34,283 nt of DNA, taken from contig DYET01000188.1 of NCBI GenBank assembly GCA_020725625.1, positions 1-34,283 of the forward strand. The letters run 5' to 3'. Positions 15,823-23,075 of this stretch are shown here, piece after piece. The DNA is from Desulfovirgula sp. Its GTDB lineage: Bacteria; Bacillota; Desulfotomaculia; Desulfotomaculales; Desulfocucumaceae. A program made the position numbers and the translations under genes. Below the pieces are notes generated by a model, which had not been told where the DNA came from, did not search any database, and saw only the letters and a program-made list of their open reading frames with translations. Position 1 is the stretch's first letter; each line of letters starts with the position of its first letter.

Positions 15823-16266
15823 TTACCTGACCACCAGCACCGGACACTTGGACCTCCTGACCACCCTCTGGCTGACGCTTCCCAGGAGCCATTCCTCGAT
15901 ATCGTCCAGCCCCCGGCTGCCGATGACCACCAGGTCGTACTTGCCCAGCAGTGCCTCCTGCAGGATTTCGCTGGCCGGTTCGCCCCAGACCGCCTTCTCC
16001 TTGAAGTTCACCCTGAAGGAAGAGCACTCCCCGACCGCTGCGGCCAGAACCTTTTCACCGAACTTTTCGACCCGTTCCTTTACCTGGTAGTATATTTCCC
16101 CCATCTTGCCGCTGTAAGTCTCGAATATTTCCATGGGCGAGGGAAGCTGCATTACGTGGAGGAGCATCAGTTCCGACCCGAAGATTTCCGCCATTTTCGC
16201 GGCCGTTTTCAGCGCGGCCGTGGAAGCTTCGGACCCGTCAACAGGAATCAGTATCCTTTTGAACAT
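15823..16266 (-). CDS. Universal stress protein (UspA family)
   Basis: This 147-residue single-domain Usp has the N-terminal strand ILIPVDGSEAS with the Asp that contacts adenine. The C-terminal ATP-binding pattern is seen as VVIGSRGLDDIEEWLLGSVS, followed by the CPVLVVR end strand. Proteins of this type bind ATP and help cells survive starvation or redox stress; the precise role is not defined. ATG 16266 follows AAGG. It lies 57 bases behind hydA on the same strand with no terminator between, so it may be the fourth gene of the hydCBA operon. A degenerate half of the hydrogenase operator (TGTGA at 16311-16307) precedes it. Confidence 0.9.
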   Translation of the reverse strand: MFKRILIPVDGSEASTAALKTAAKMAEIFGSELMLLHVMQLPSPMEIFETYSGKMGEIYYQVKERVEKFGEKVLAAAVGECSSFRVNFKEKAVWGEPASEILQEALLGKYDLVVIGSRGLDDIEEWLLGSVSQRVVRRSKCPVLVVR

Positions 16267-16323
16267 CCTTGAACCCCCTTTTTTACCGGATGTTAACGAA
16301 ATAATATCACAGCCCTCCCCGCT

Positions 16324-18048
16324 TTAGAACCTGCCCCGGGCGGTATATTTGGTGTGCAGGAGGTGGTGCGACTTCTCACCAAGGGGCTGACCCAGGAACT
16401 CCTCGTAAATCCTTTTGATGGAAGGGTTCTCGTGGGATTTTCGGATTTTCAGGTTCTTGTCCTCCTGGTACAGGGCCTGGGCCCTCAGCCTCCTGATTTC
16501 GTCGTTCACCGGAACTGGCTGGCCGCCCCCGCTTACGCACCCGCCGGGGCAGCACATGATTTCGATGAAGTGGTAGTCGGCGGTGCCGTCCTTGATTCTT
16601 TCCATGATCTTCCGGGCATTGCCAAGGCCGTGGGCCACGGCCACCTTGACGTTGCCGATACCGTCCACCGGAACCACGGCCTCCTTGATCCCGTCAAGGC
16701 CCCTGACCGCCTGAAAGTCCAGGTTCTCCAGGGTCTTCCCGGTGGCCACCTCGCAGGCCGTCCTCAGGGCGGCCTCCATGACCCCCCCGGTAGCCCCGAA
16801 AATGGTGGCCGCACCGGTGTACTCACCCAACGGGTCGTCGTAGTACCCGTTCTCCAGGCCGGCGAAGTCTATCCCGGCCTGCCTGATCATTTTGGCCAGC
16901 TCCCTGGTGGTAATCACGTAGTCCACGTCCCTGTACCCGCTGCCGGCCATCTCGGGCCGGCTGCACTCGAACTTCTTGGCGGTGCACGGCATTACCGAGA
17001 CCACCACGATGTCCCTGGGGTCGATGCCCGCCTTTTCTGCGTAATAGGTCTTCGTCAACGCCCCCAGCATCTGGTGGGGGGACTTGCAGGTGGACAGGTG
17101 GGGCAAAAGATCCGGATAGAAGTGCTCGATAAATTTTATCCAGCCGGGGCTGCAGCTGGTAATCATGGGCAGCACGCCGCCCTCCCTGATCCTCTTCAGC
17201 AGCTCGCTGCCTTCCTCAATGATGGTCAGGTCGGCAGCGAAGTTGGTGTCAAAGACCCGGTTAAAGCCCAGCCTCCTGACCGCCGCCAGCATTTTCCCGG
17301 TGACCAGGGTGCCCGGCGGGTAGCCGAACTCCTCTCCCAGGGCCGCCCTTACCGCCGGGGCGTCCTGGATGACCACGAACTTGGAGGGGTCGAAGATGGC
17401 GTGCCAGACCTCTTCAATATTTTCCTTTTCCGTGATCGCCCCCACCGGGCAGACCAGTATGCACTGGCCGCACAGGGTGCAGGAAACGTCGTTCAGGCTC
17501 CGGCCGAAGGCGGGCTCCACCCTGGTCTTGAAGCCCCTGCCCTGGGTGTAGATGGCCGAGACCGTCTGAACCTCCTTGCAGACGGTGACGCACCGCCGGC
17601 AGAGGATGCACTTGGTCTGGTCCCTGACGATGGAGGGGGAAAGGTCGTCGATTTGGCCCCCGCTTTTTTCCCCGGTGAACTTGACCTCCCTGATCCCCAG
17701 ATCGTCGGCCAGCTTCTGCAGTTCGCATTTTTGGTTGCGGGGACAGGTCAGGCAGTCGTCCATCGGGTGGTCGGAGACAATCATTTCCACTGAAAATTTT
17801 CTGGCCCTTCTCACCCTCAGGTTGTTGGTGTGCACCACCAGGCCCTCGCTGGCCGGAAAAACGCAGGCCGGCTGGAGGTTGCGGTTGCCCTCAACCTCCA
17901 CCAGGCACACCCGGCAGGCCCCGATGGCCTGCACTTCCGGCAGGTAGCAGAGGGTCGGAATGCGGACGTTCACCTTCCTGGCCGCCTCCAGGATGGTCGT
18001 TCCCTCTTCAACCTGCACCTTTTGCCCGTCTATGGTCAAAGTTACCAT
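16324..18048 (-). CDS. hydA: NADH-linked [FeFe]-hydrogenase catalytic subunit HydA
   Basis: This 574-residue catalytic subunit has the full N-terminal cluster set: [2Fe-2S] ligands Cys34, Cys45, Cys48 and Cys62; a His-ligated [4Fe-4S] cluster (HPMDDCLTCPRNQKC, 94-108); and two ferredoxin motifs at 147-157 and 190-200. The H-cluster domain shows L1 TSCSPGW (297-303), L2 MPCTAKKFE (353-361) and L3 EIMCCPGGCVSGGGQP. In L1 the residue before Pro, Cys in Clostridium pasteurianum hydrogenase, is Ser; I recall this variant in trimeric enzymes but cannot check it. The protein stops after the H domain, without the C-terminal [2Fe-2S] extension of Thermotoga HydA. It is 19 bases downstream of hydB. The enzyme exchanges electrons between NADH, perhaps ferredoxin, and H2. 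Confidence 0.95.
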   Translation of the reverse strand: MVTLTIDGQKVQVEEGTTILEAARKVNVRIPTLCYLPEVQAIGACRVCLVEVEGNRNLQPACVFPASEGLVVHTNNLRVRRARKFSVEMIVSDHPMDDCLTCPRNQKCELQKLADDLGIREVKFTGEKSGGQIDDLSPSIVRDQTKCILCRRCVTVCKEVQTVSAIYTQGRGFKTRVEPAFGRSLNDVSCTLCGQCILVCPVGAITEKENIEEVWHAIFDPSKFVVIQDAPAVRAALGEEFGYPPGTLVTGKMLAAVRRLGFNRVFDTNFAADLTIIEEGSELLKRIREGGVLPMITSCSPGWIKFIEHFYPDLLPHLSTCKSPHQMLGALTKTYYAEKAGIDPRDIVVVSVMPCTAKKFECSRPEMAGSGYRDVDYVITTRELAKMIRQAGIDFAGLENGYYDDPLGEYTGAATIFGATGGVMEAALRTACEVATGKTLENLDFQAVRGLDGIKEAVVPVDGIGNVKVAVAHGLGNARKIMERIKDGTADYHFIEIMCCPGGCVSGGGQPVPVNDEIRRLRAQALYQEDKNLKIRKSHENPSIKRIYEEFLGQPLGEKSHHLLHTKYTARGRF

Positions 18049-18067
18049 TTATTCTTCACCCTCCTTC

Positions 18068-19714
18068 TTACGAGATTTTTACCGCCGCCTGCTTTTTAAG
18101 CCGCCTGCAAACCCCGGCCCGGCAGTGCTTGTCGTTGATGTGCTCCAGGTACTCATCCCGGAAGTACTTGATAGTGGTGAGCACCGGGTTGGGCGCAGTC
18201 TGCCCGAGGCCGCAGAGGGCGGTGTCCTTGATGTTGTTGCAGAGTTCTACCAGCCTGTCGATGTCGTCCTCCCGGCCCCTGCCCTGGGTGATCCGGATCA
18301 GTATTTCCAGGATTCTCTTGGTGCCGATCCTGCAGGGAGGGCATTTGCCGCAGGACTCGCTCTGGGTGAAGTCCATGAAGAATCTCGCAAAGTCTACAAT
18401 GCAAGTATTCTCGTCGGTGATAATCAGCCCCCCGGAACCCACGATGGCCCCGATCCTGGTCAGCGACTCGTAATCAATCGGTATGTCCAGGTGTTCCGCC
18501 GGGATGCACCCGCCCGACGGCCCGCCGGTCTGGGCGGCCTTGAATTGCTTTTTGTCCATGATGCCGCCGCCGATTTTGAAGACCAGGTCGCGCAGGGTGG
18601 TGCCCATGGGCACCTCCACCAGGCCGGTGTTGATGACGCTTCCGGCCAGGGCGAAAACCTTGGTGCCCTTGCTTTTCTCGGTTCCGAAGGAGGCAAACCA
18701 CTGGGCTCCCTTTAAAATAATGGCCGGGATGTTGGCGTAAGTTTCGACGTTGTTGATCAGGGTGGGAAAGCCGAACAGGCCCTTGACGGCGGGGAACGGA
18801 GGCCTCGGCCGGGGCTCGCCCCGTCTGCCCTCGATGGAAGTCAAAAGCGCGGTCTCCTCGCCGCAGACGAAGGCCCCGGCCCCGATCCTGATTTCCACGT
18901 CAAAATCAAAGCCGGTTCCGAAAATGTTCCTGCCCAGGTACTTGCGTTCCCTGGCCTGCCTGATTGCCCACTCCAGCCGCTCTATGGCCAGGGGATATTC
19001 CGCCCTGATGTATACGTAGCCCTGGCTGGACCCGATGGTGTATCCGGCGATGGCCATGGCCTCGATGACGCTGTGCGGGTCGCCTTCCAGCACGCTGCGG
19101 TCCATGAAGGCCCCCGGATCCCCCTCGTCTGCGTTGCAGACCACGTACTTGAGGGCGCCCTGCGCCTGACGGGCGAACTTCCACTTGAGCCCGGTTGAAA
19201 ACCCCGCTCCCCCGCGGCCCCGGAGCCCCGAGTCGATTATCTCGTCGACAACCTTTTCCGGGGTCATTGAAGTCAGGACCTTGTGCAGGGCCTGGTAGCC
19301 CTCCCGGGCGACGTATTCCTCGATGTTCATGGGGTCGATGAGTCCGCAGTTTCTCAGGACAATCTTTTGCTGGTACTTGAAGAAATCTATTTCCTCAAGC
19401 CTGGCGACGGGCCGGCCCGTGAGCGGGTCCTTGTAAAGCAGCCTTTCCACCAGCTTCCCCCCGGCCAGGTGTTCAGCCACAATGTCCCTGGCGTCCTCCG
19501 GGGTAAGCTTCTGGTATAACACCCCCTCCGGGTTGATCAGCACCAGTGGACCGAGGTTGCAAGATCCGATGCAGCCGGTTTCAATCACCTTGACCTCCTG
19601 CTTCAGGCCGTGATTTTCAACCCCGGCCACGATGGCATCCCTGATTTTGCGGCAGCCCGACGAAACGCAGCCGGCGCCTGCACAGACCAGAACTTGGGCA
19701 CGCCATGATTTCAC
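18068..19714 (-). CDS. hydB: NADH-linked hydrogenase flavin subunit HydB (no C-terminal ferredoxin domain)
   Basis: HydB (548 residues) is the NuoF-like FMN and NAD(H) subunit. Residues 1-100 form a thioredoxin-like [2Fe-2S] domain (Cys11, Cys16, Cys48, Cys52). The NAD/FMN core starts at RGRGGAGFSTG and continues through CNADEGDPG and a GEETALL segment. The [4Fe-4S] site is ESCGKCPPCR plus the later Cys in ALCGLG. Family members from Thermotoga or Moorella continue with two more ferredoxin motifs after the CxAGVC segment; here the protein ends about 12 residues after CRAGVC with a clean TAA, and hydA follows, so the domain is truly absent. The GTG start at 19714 follows GGGAGGG by six bases. 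Absence of this domain bears on whether the enzyme can bifurcate electrons. Confidence 0.93.
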   Translation of the reverse strand: MKSWRAQVLVCAGAGCVSSGCRKIRDAIVAGVENHGLKQEVKVIETGCIGSCNLGPLVLINPEGVLYQKLTPEDARDIVAEHLAGGKLVERLLYKDPLTGRPVARLEEIDFFKYQQKIVLRNCGLIDPMNIEEYVAREGYQALHKVLTSMTPEKVVDEIIDSGLRGRGGAGFSTGLKWKFARQAQGALKYVVCNADEGDPGAFMDRSVLEGDPHSVIEAMAIAGYTIGSSQGYVYIRAEYPLAIERLEWAIRQARERKYLGRNIFGTGFDFDVEIRIGAGAFVCGEETALLTSIEGRRGEPRPRPPFPAVKGLFGFPTLINNVETYANIPAIILKGAQWFASFGTEKSKGTKVFALAGSVINTGLVEVPMGTTLRDLVFKIGGGIMDKKQFKAAQTGGPSGGCIPAEHLDIPIDYESLTRIGAIVGSGGLIITDENTCIVDFARFFMDFTQSESCGKCPPCRIGTKRILEILIRITQGRGREDDIDRLVELCNNIKDTALCGLGQTAPNPVLTTIKYFRDEYLEHINDKHCRAGVCRRLKKQAAVKIS

Positions 19715-19729
19715 CTTTATCCCTCCCTC

Positions 19730-20224
19730 TTACTCGTATTTGACCAAAATCTCGTCGACCTTGGCGGGATCCACCTGGGCATACACGTCATCGTTGACCA
19801 GAACGGCCGGGGCCAGGCTGCATGCCCCCACGCAGCGCACCTCGTTCAGGGAAAATCTCCTGTCCTTGGTGGTGTCGCCGACCCGGACGCCCAGTCCTTT
19901 TTCCAAGTACTCCACTATTTTCTGCCCGCCCCGGACATAACAGGCCGTCCCCAGGCAGACCTTAATCTCGTGCCTGCCCTTGGGCACCATGGAAAAGAAG
20001 GCGTAAAAGGTCGCCACTCCGTAAACCTCGCTTAAGGGGACGCCAAGCCCTAATGACACCATTTCCTGGACCCTTCCGGGCAGGTAGCCAAAGAGGTTCT
20101 GGGCCTTGTGCAGCACCATGATCAGGGCGTTTTGGTTGCCGCGGTGCTGGTTGATAATCTCCTCAATCTTCGGGTAGAGGTCCTCCTCATTTATCGGTGC
20201 ACAGGAGCAGCCTTGGTTTTCCAT
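19730..20224 (-). CDS. hydC: NADH-linked hydrogenase small subunit HydC (NuoE-like)
   Basis: HydC (164 residues) is the NuoE-like [2Fe-2S] subunit that assists the flavin subunit. The four cluster ligands are Cys90 and Cys95 (VCLGTAC) and Cys131 and Cys135 (RCVGAC). The N-terminal helical part includes GYLPGRVQEMVS, and GVATFYAFF is family-typical. The ATG at 20224 follows GGGAGGG. It is the first gene of the operon, with hydB 15 bases behind. The ~230-base leader upstream carries a near-consensus promoter and two copies of the shared operator. Extra cysteines at residues 6 and 8 near the start (GCSC) are unexplained. Confidence 0.95.
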   Translation of the reverse strand: MENQGCSCAPINEEDLYPKIEEIINQHRGNQNALIMVLHKAQNLFGYLPGRVQEMVSLGLGVPLSEVYGVATFYAFFSMVPKGRHEIKVCLGTACYVRGGQKIVEYLEKGLGVRVGDTTKDRRFSLNEVRCVGACSLAPAVLVNDDVYAQVDPAKVDEILVKYE

Positions 20225-20330
20225 TCTTTACCCTCCCTTTTCTGGTTTTCAAACCTTGCTTCCCCTCCTGATAAAAACCGCCTTCCCGCCGGCAATCGGA
20301 TCCTTTTTACCCGACACCACCTCCGGAATT

Positions 20331-20346
20331 TGTGATATAAATCACT
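20331..20346. promoter_or_regulatory. Operator copy 2 (leader of hydCBA)
   Basis: TGTGA-TATAAA-TCACT, with the same design as at 11154 and 20442. It lies about 110 bases downstream of the predicted hydC transcription start, spaced 111 bases from the other copy, so two bound proteins could cooperate or form a roadblock. Confidence 0.6.
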
Positions 20347-20441
20347 ACCTTTTGGGCAAAAAAAGGGGTTCGAAAGCTCTTATTTTTTCAAGCTTATGAC
20401 CACCCCGGCTGAAAATAGGAGTTCAATTTTGCGGCTAGATA

Positions 20442-20457
20442 TGTGATTTATGTCACT
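20442..20457. promoter_or_regulatory. Operator copy 1 (over the hydCBA transcription start)
   Basis: TGTGA-TTTATG-TCACT starts four bases after the -10 box of the hydC promoter and so covers the expected transcription start, a typical repressor position. Confidence 0.65.
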
Positions 20458-20461
20458 TGTA

Positions 20462-20490
20462 ATTCTAGCATTAATTATTATATCTGTCAA
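20462..20490 (-). promoter_or_regulatory. hydC: Promoter of hydCBA
   Basis: On the minus strand TTGACA (20490-20485), 17 bases, TAGAAT (20467-20462): a near-consensus sigma-A promoter. The transcript should start near 20455, giving a leader of about 230 bases. The rest of the 495-base gap (20225-20719) is AT-rich; toward lgt it holds a small CCGGTT/AACCGG hairpin (20600-20616) without a T-run and no gene. Confidence 0.75.
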
Positions 20491-20719
20491 TAAACCAGCT
20501 ATTTATTACAAAATAACCATCTAATAAAAAAATATCATAAATGCGGAAATTTTTGAACATTTCCAATCATTAATAAGGCTAAGTCGGCAAAATGTAATCC
20601 CGGTTATACAAACCGGCCTGCAGTGTTAAAATATCGAAAACAAACCGGGAGGTGCGCCGGGTGACGGACAGGGAAGTTGTCGTGTACACCACCCCCACCG
20701 TTTTTGGTTATTATAACCT

Positions 20720-21502
20720 CTAACCCCTGATTTTCCTTCCTCCCGTCTCCAATCTCCACAGGTAAAGCATGACCGCCAGGGCCGCCAGCAGGGTGGCCAG
20801 GGAGGTGGCCTGGGCCGCCTTCAGGCCCCATATAATCAGGCTGTCGGCCCTGTAGAATTCAAGGAATATACGGCCAACGGCATAAAGGGCAAAGTACAGG
20901 GTGGCAATGAACCCGTGGAAGGGTTTTCTGCTGAAGAGCAATATGATAAGCAGCGCCATAACAGCCAGGTCCCAGCCGGCCTCGAAGAGTACCGTGGGTA
21001 TGAGCGGAGTGGAGCCGTACGCGATAAACGCGTCGGTCCCGGGAGGGTAAACCACCCCCCAGGCCGAGTCCGTCGGCAGGCCGTAGCAGCACCCGTTCAG
21101 ATAGCAGCCAACCCTTCCCACGGCCTGGCCCAGGATTACGCCCGGAGCCAGTATATCACCGAACTCCCAGAAGGGCACCCGGTTCTTCCGGGAATAAACG
21201 ACGACCGCCAGAAGGCCTCCGGCTATGCCTCCCTGAACCGACAGTCCCCCCTGCCACAGGGCCGGGATTTCCGCCAGGTGCCTCCCGTAATAATCCAGGT
21301 CAAACACCACCTCCCACAGCCTGGCCCCCAGCAGGCCGGCCAGCAGCGCATAAAAGGCCACGTTCAGGACGTCTTCCCGGTATCTCCCCCTTTTTCCTGC
21401 CAGGAACCAGGCCAGGGCTACGCCCGCGGCCATGCCCAGCGCGATCATCACTCCGTACGAACGGACAGGGAAGGGCCCTATGTAAAAGAGTATTTGGTGC
21501 AT
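20720..21502 (-). CDS. lgt: Prolipoprotein diacylglyceryl transferase
   Basis: Lgt (260 residues) is the membrane enzyme that transfers diacylglycerol from phosphatidylglycerol to the lipobox cysteine of prolipoproteins. Seven or so hydrophobic segments are visible. The family signature is seen as GQAVGRVGCYLNGCCYG, together with SVQGGIAGG and the conserved YALYAVGRIFLEFYR near the end. The start ATG 21502 is six bases after GGGAGAG; an upstream TTG (21508) touches that site. It is an essential housekeeping gene in many bacteria. The 215 bases upstream hold a strong hairpin (21541-21577). Confidence 0.95.
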   Translation of the reverse strand: MHQILFYIGPFPVRSYGVMIALGMAAGVALAWFLAGKRGRYREDVLNVAFYALLAGLLGARLWEVVFDLDYYGRHLAEIPALWQGGLSVQGGIAGGLLAVVVYSRKNRVPFWEFGDILAPGVILGQAVGRVGCYLNGCCYGLPTDSAWGVVYPPGTDAFIAYGSTPLIPTVLFEAGWDLAVMALLIILLFSRKPFHGFIATLYFALYAVGRIFLEFYRADSLIIWGLKAAQATSLATLLAALAVMLYLWRLETGGRKIRG

Positions 21503-21540
21503 GCGCAACTCTCCCGCGCTTTATTGTAACCAGAGGGAAC

Positions 21541-21577
21541 GCCGGAACACCGGGATAGGTCGGCCTGGTGTTCCGGC
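21541..21577. repeat. Strong hairpin upstream of lgt
   Basis: GCCGGAACACC (21541-21551) and GGTGTTCCGGC (21567-21577) form a perfect 11-base stem with a 15-base loop. No T-run follows in either direction, so it is not a standard terminator. It lies between the FmdB gene and lgt in the minus-strand transcript. Confidence 0.5.
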
Positions 21578-21717
21578 CCCAATCCAGAAAGAGAAAACCC
21601 ATCTGACTTGATGGGCAAAATTATCCTGAATTCCTTGGAATCCCGGCTTCTGACCCGAAAGCACTTCAATCAGTGATTATAGCAGGAAGGCCGGACCGGC
21701 CCTCACTACTATACCCC

Positions 21718-21924
21718 TCACCCGCCCCGGAACCGTGAGCTTCCGGGATCGCCGCCGTGACCGCATGCCGGCCCCGGCCCGGAAAGGATGGAACACCCGG
21801 TAATCAGCTGTTCCACTTCCCCGGTCCCGCACTCCGGGCAGGTCACCTTGTCGCGATCGGAAATTCCCGTGATCACGGTAAACTTGTGGCCACATTTCCT
21901 GCAGCGAAAATCATACATGGGCAC
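21718..21924 (-). CDS. FmdB-family zinc-ribbon protein
   Basis: This 68-residue protein has the FmdB-type zinc ribbon: MPMYDFRCRKCG at the start (Cys8, Cys11) and TCPECG (Cys29, Cys32). The last ~25 residues are glycine-rich and probably disordered. FmdB was named as a putative regulator in formamidase operons; its action is not known. The GTG start at 21924 follows GAGGTG by seven bases and gives the family-typical MPxY N-terminus. It is 15 bases behind the small ferredoxin gene and in one unit with it. Confidence 0.85.
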   Translation of the reverse strand: MPMYDFRCRKCGHKFTVITGISDRDKVTCPECGTGEVEQLITGCSILSGPGPACGHGGDPGSSRFRGG

Positions 21925-21939
21925 CTTCTATCACCTCGC

Positions 21940-22107
21940 TTATCCGCTGATTGCACCGTTGGGACAGGCAAAGACACATTCCTCGCAGTCATCGCACAAA
22001 CTGCCGTTGACTGCAGCGACATTCGCAATTATCCTGATCGCGCCCCGGGAGCACACCCGGCTGCAGATCCCGCATCCCTTGCACAGCCTCTTGATCACAG
22101 TTGCCAT
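21940..22107 (-). CDS. Short 2[4Fe-4S] ferredoxin (55 residues)
   Basis: Reading the minus strand from ATG 22107 to TAA 21940 gives 55 residues with two complete ferredoxin motifs: LCKGCGICSRVCSRGAI near the start and LCDDCEECVFACPNGAI near the end. This is the length and layout of clostridial-type low-potential ferredoxins, which carry single electrons between oxidoreductases such as hydrogenases and 2-oxoacid ferredoxin oxidoreductases. GGAG lies nine bases before the ATG and a good promoter at 22171-22143. The order ferredoxin-FmdB suggests a small bicistronic unit. A free ferredoxin would be a natural partner for redox enzymes of the cell, but no specific partner can be named. Confidence 0.88.
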   Translation of the reverse strand: MATVIKRLCKGCGICSRVCSRGAIRIIANVAAVNGSLCDDCEECVFACPNGAISG

Positions 22108-22142
22108 GTTAATTTCTCCGGTCCGTCGTATTCAATAATGCT

Positions 22143-22171
22143 ATAATATATTTACGCCGGGAATATCGCAA
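22143..22171 (-). promoter_or_regulatory. Promoter of the ferredoxin-FmdB unit
   Basis: On the minus strand TTGCGA (22171-22166), 17 bases, TATTAT (22148-22143), in the 71-base gap behind the XRE-family gene. Confidence 0.55.
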
Positions 22172-22178
22172 CATAAAC

Positions 22179-22946
22179 TCAGCTCAGGTCGGACCGTTTG
22201 AACAGCTGGATGAAGTTCAACACGAACTGCAGTTCCTTTTCATTCAGGTTGCAGATCATGTTCAGTACCGACTGCACGTTGGGGTGCATCAGCAACTCGC
22301 GCAGCTCGGGGTTCATCAGACTCAGCATCTGGTCGACGGCGCCGGGCTCCATGATGAAGTAGCAGGGAGACACCCCCATCACCTCGGCCAGCTTCTCCAG
22401 TGTCTTCAGGGAAGGCTGCACCTTTCCCTGTTCGATCTGGCCGATGAGGCCGGCGGTAACCCCGGCCAGGTTGGCCAGCTGCGCCTGGGTAAGTCCGTAT
22501 TCCTCGCGCAGCGCCTTGAGCTTGTGTCCCAGGGACCCTTCCTGCCCCATCACCGCCGTGGGAGGAACGCCCAGCCCCTCGGCTATCCTCTTCAAGGTGT
22601 TCAGGGCGGGATAGACCGTTCCCCGCTCTATTTCGCTCAGGTAGGAGAGGGAAATGCCGGCCTTGTTGGCCAGGTCCTGGAGGGACAGGTTCTTTTCGCT
22701 TCTCATCAGGCGGATTTTGTCTCCCAGGGACAGGCCTGTGTCGGTCACGTCCCCTTCTATCAGCTGGGCCTTGGACACGTTCAGGGCGGCCGCCAGCTTT
22801 TCTATGGATTTCAGTGAAGGTCTCTTCGACCCCCGTTCAATTTCACTGAGATAGGAGAGTGAAAGGTTTGCCCGCTTGGCCATGTCCTGCAGCGTGTACC
22901 CGCGCTCCTCACGCAGCGCCCGGATCTGTTCACCCTTTACATTCAT
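22179..22946 (-). CDS. Transcriptional regulator with three tandem XRE helix-turn-helix domains
   Basis: This 255-residue DNA-binding protein is built from three successive XRE/Cro-type HTH units at about residues 6-60, 74-128 and 139-195. Units 1 and 2 both contain LSYLSEIERG; unit 3 has AGLIGQIEQG in the same place. A C-terminal helical region (200-255) shows no ligand-binding domain. One XRE unit per chain is normal; three suggest multivalent operator binding or evolution by internal duplication. The start ATG 22946 follows CAGGAG. The upstream stretch holds a promoter and repeated short motifs (GTGTAA twice, TATAGT twice), which could be an autoregulatory operator. Targets are unknown; the ferredoxin gene lies next. 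Confidence 0.88.
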   Translation of the reverse strand: MNVKGEQIRALREERGYTLQDMAKRANLSLSYLSEIERGSKRPSLKSIEKLAAALNVSKAQLIEGDVTDTGLSLGDKIRLMRSEKNLSLQDLANKAGISLSYLSEIERGTVYPALNTLKRIAEGLGVPPTAVMGQEGSLGHKLKALREEYGLTQAQLANLAGVTAGLIGQIEQGKVQPSLKTLEKLAEVMGVSPCYFIMEPGAVDQMLSLMNPELRELLMHPNVQSVLNMICNLNEKELQFVLNFIQLFKRSDLS

Positions 22947-22982
22947 GGCTTACACTCCTGTAGTGACTATAATTACACTGTT

Positions 22983-23011
22983 ATCCTACTATACTTTTAT
23001 TAGGCAGTCAA
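22983..23011 (-). promoter_or_regulatory. Promoter of the triple-XRE regulator
   Basis: On the minus strand TTGACT (23011-23006), 17 bases, TAGGAT (22988-22983). Just downstream are two GTGTAA and a TATAGT copy that may be binding sites. Confidence 0.5.
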
Positions 23012-23075
23012 TCGAACACCCGGCTTTTTAAAATATCAGCGAAAAAAAAATATACTCATCCTATTCAGGGCGTGT

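Noticed and set aside
16296-16311. Operator copy before the universal stress gene
   Set aside because: Only one half-site (TGTGA on the minus strand) is intact; the second half does not match.
20600-20616. Terminator for lgt
   Set aside because: CCGGTT/AACCGG forms a short hairpin, but no T-run follows on the minus strand.
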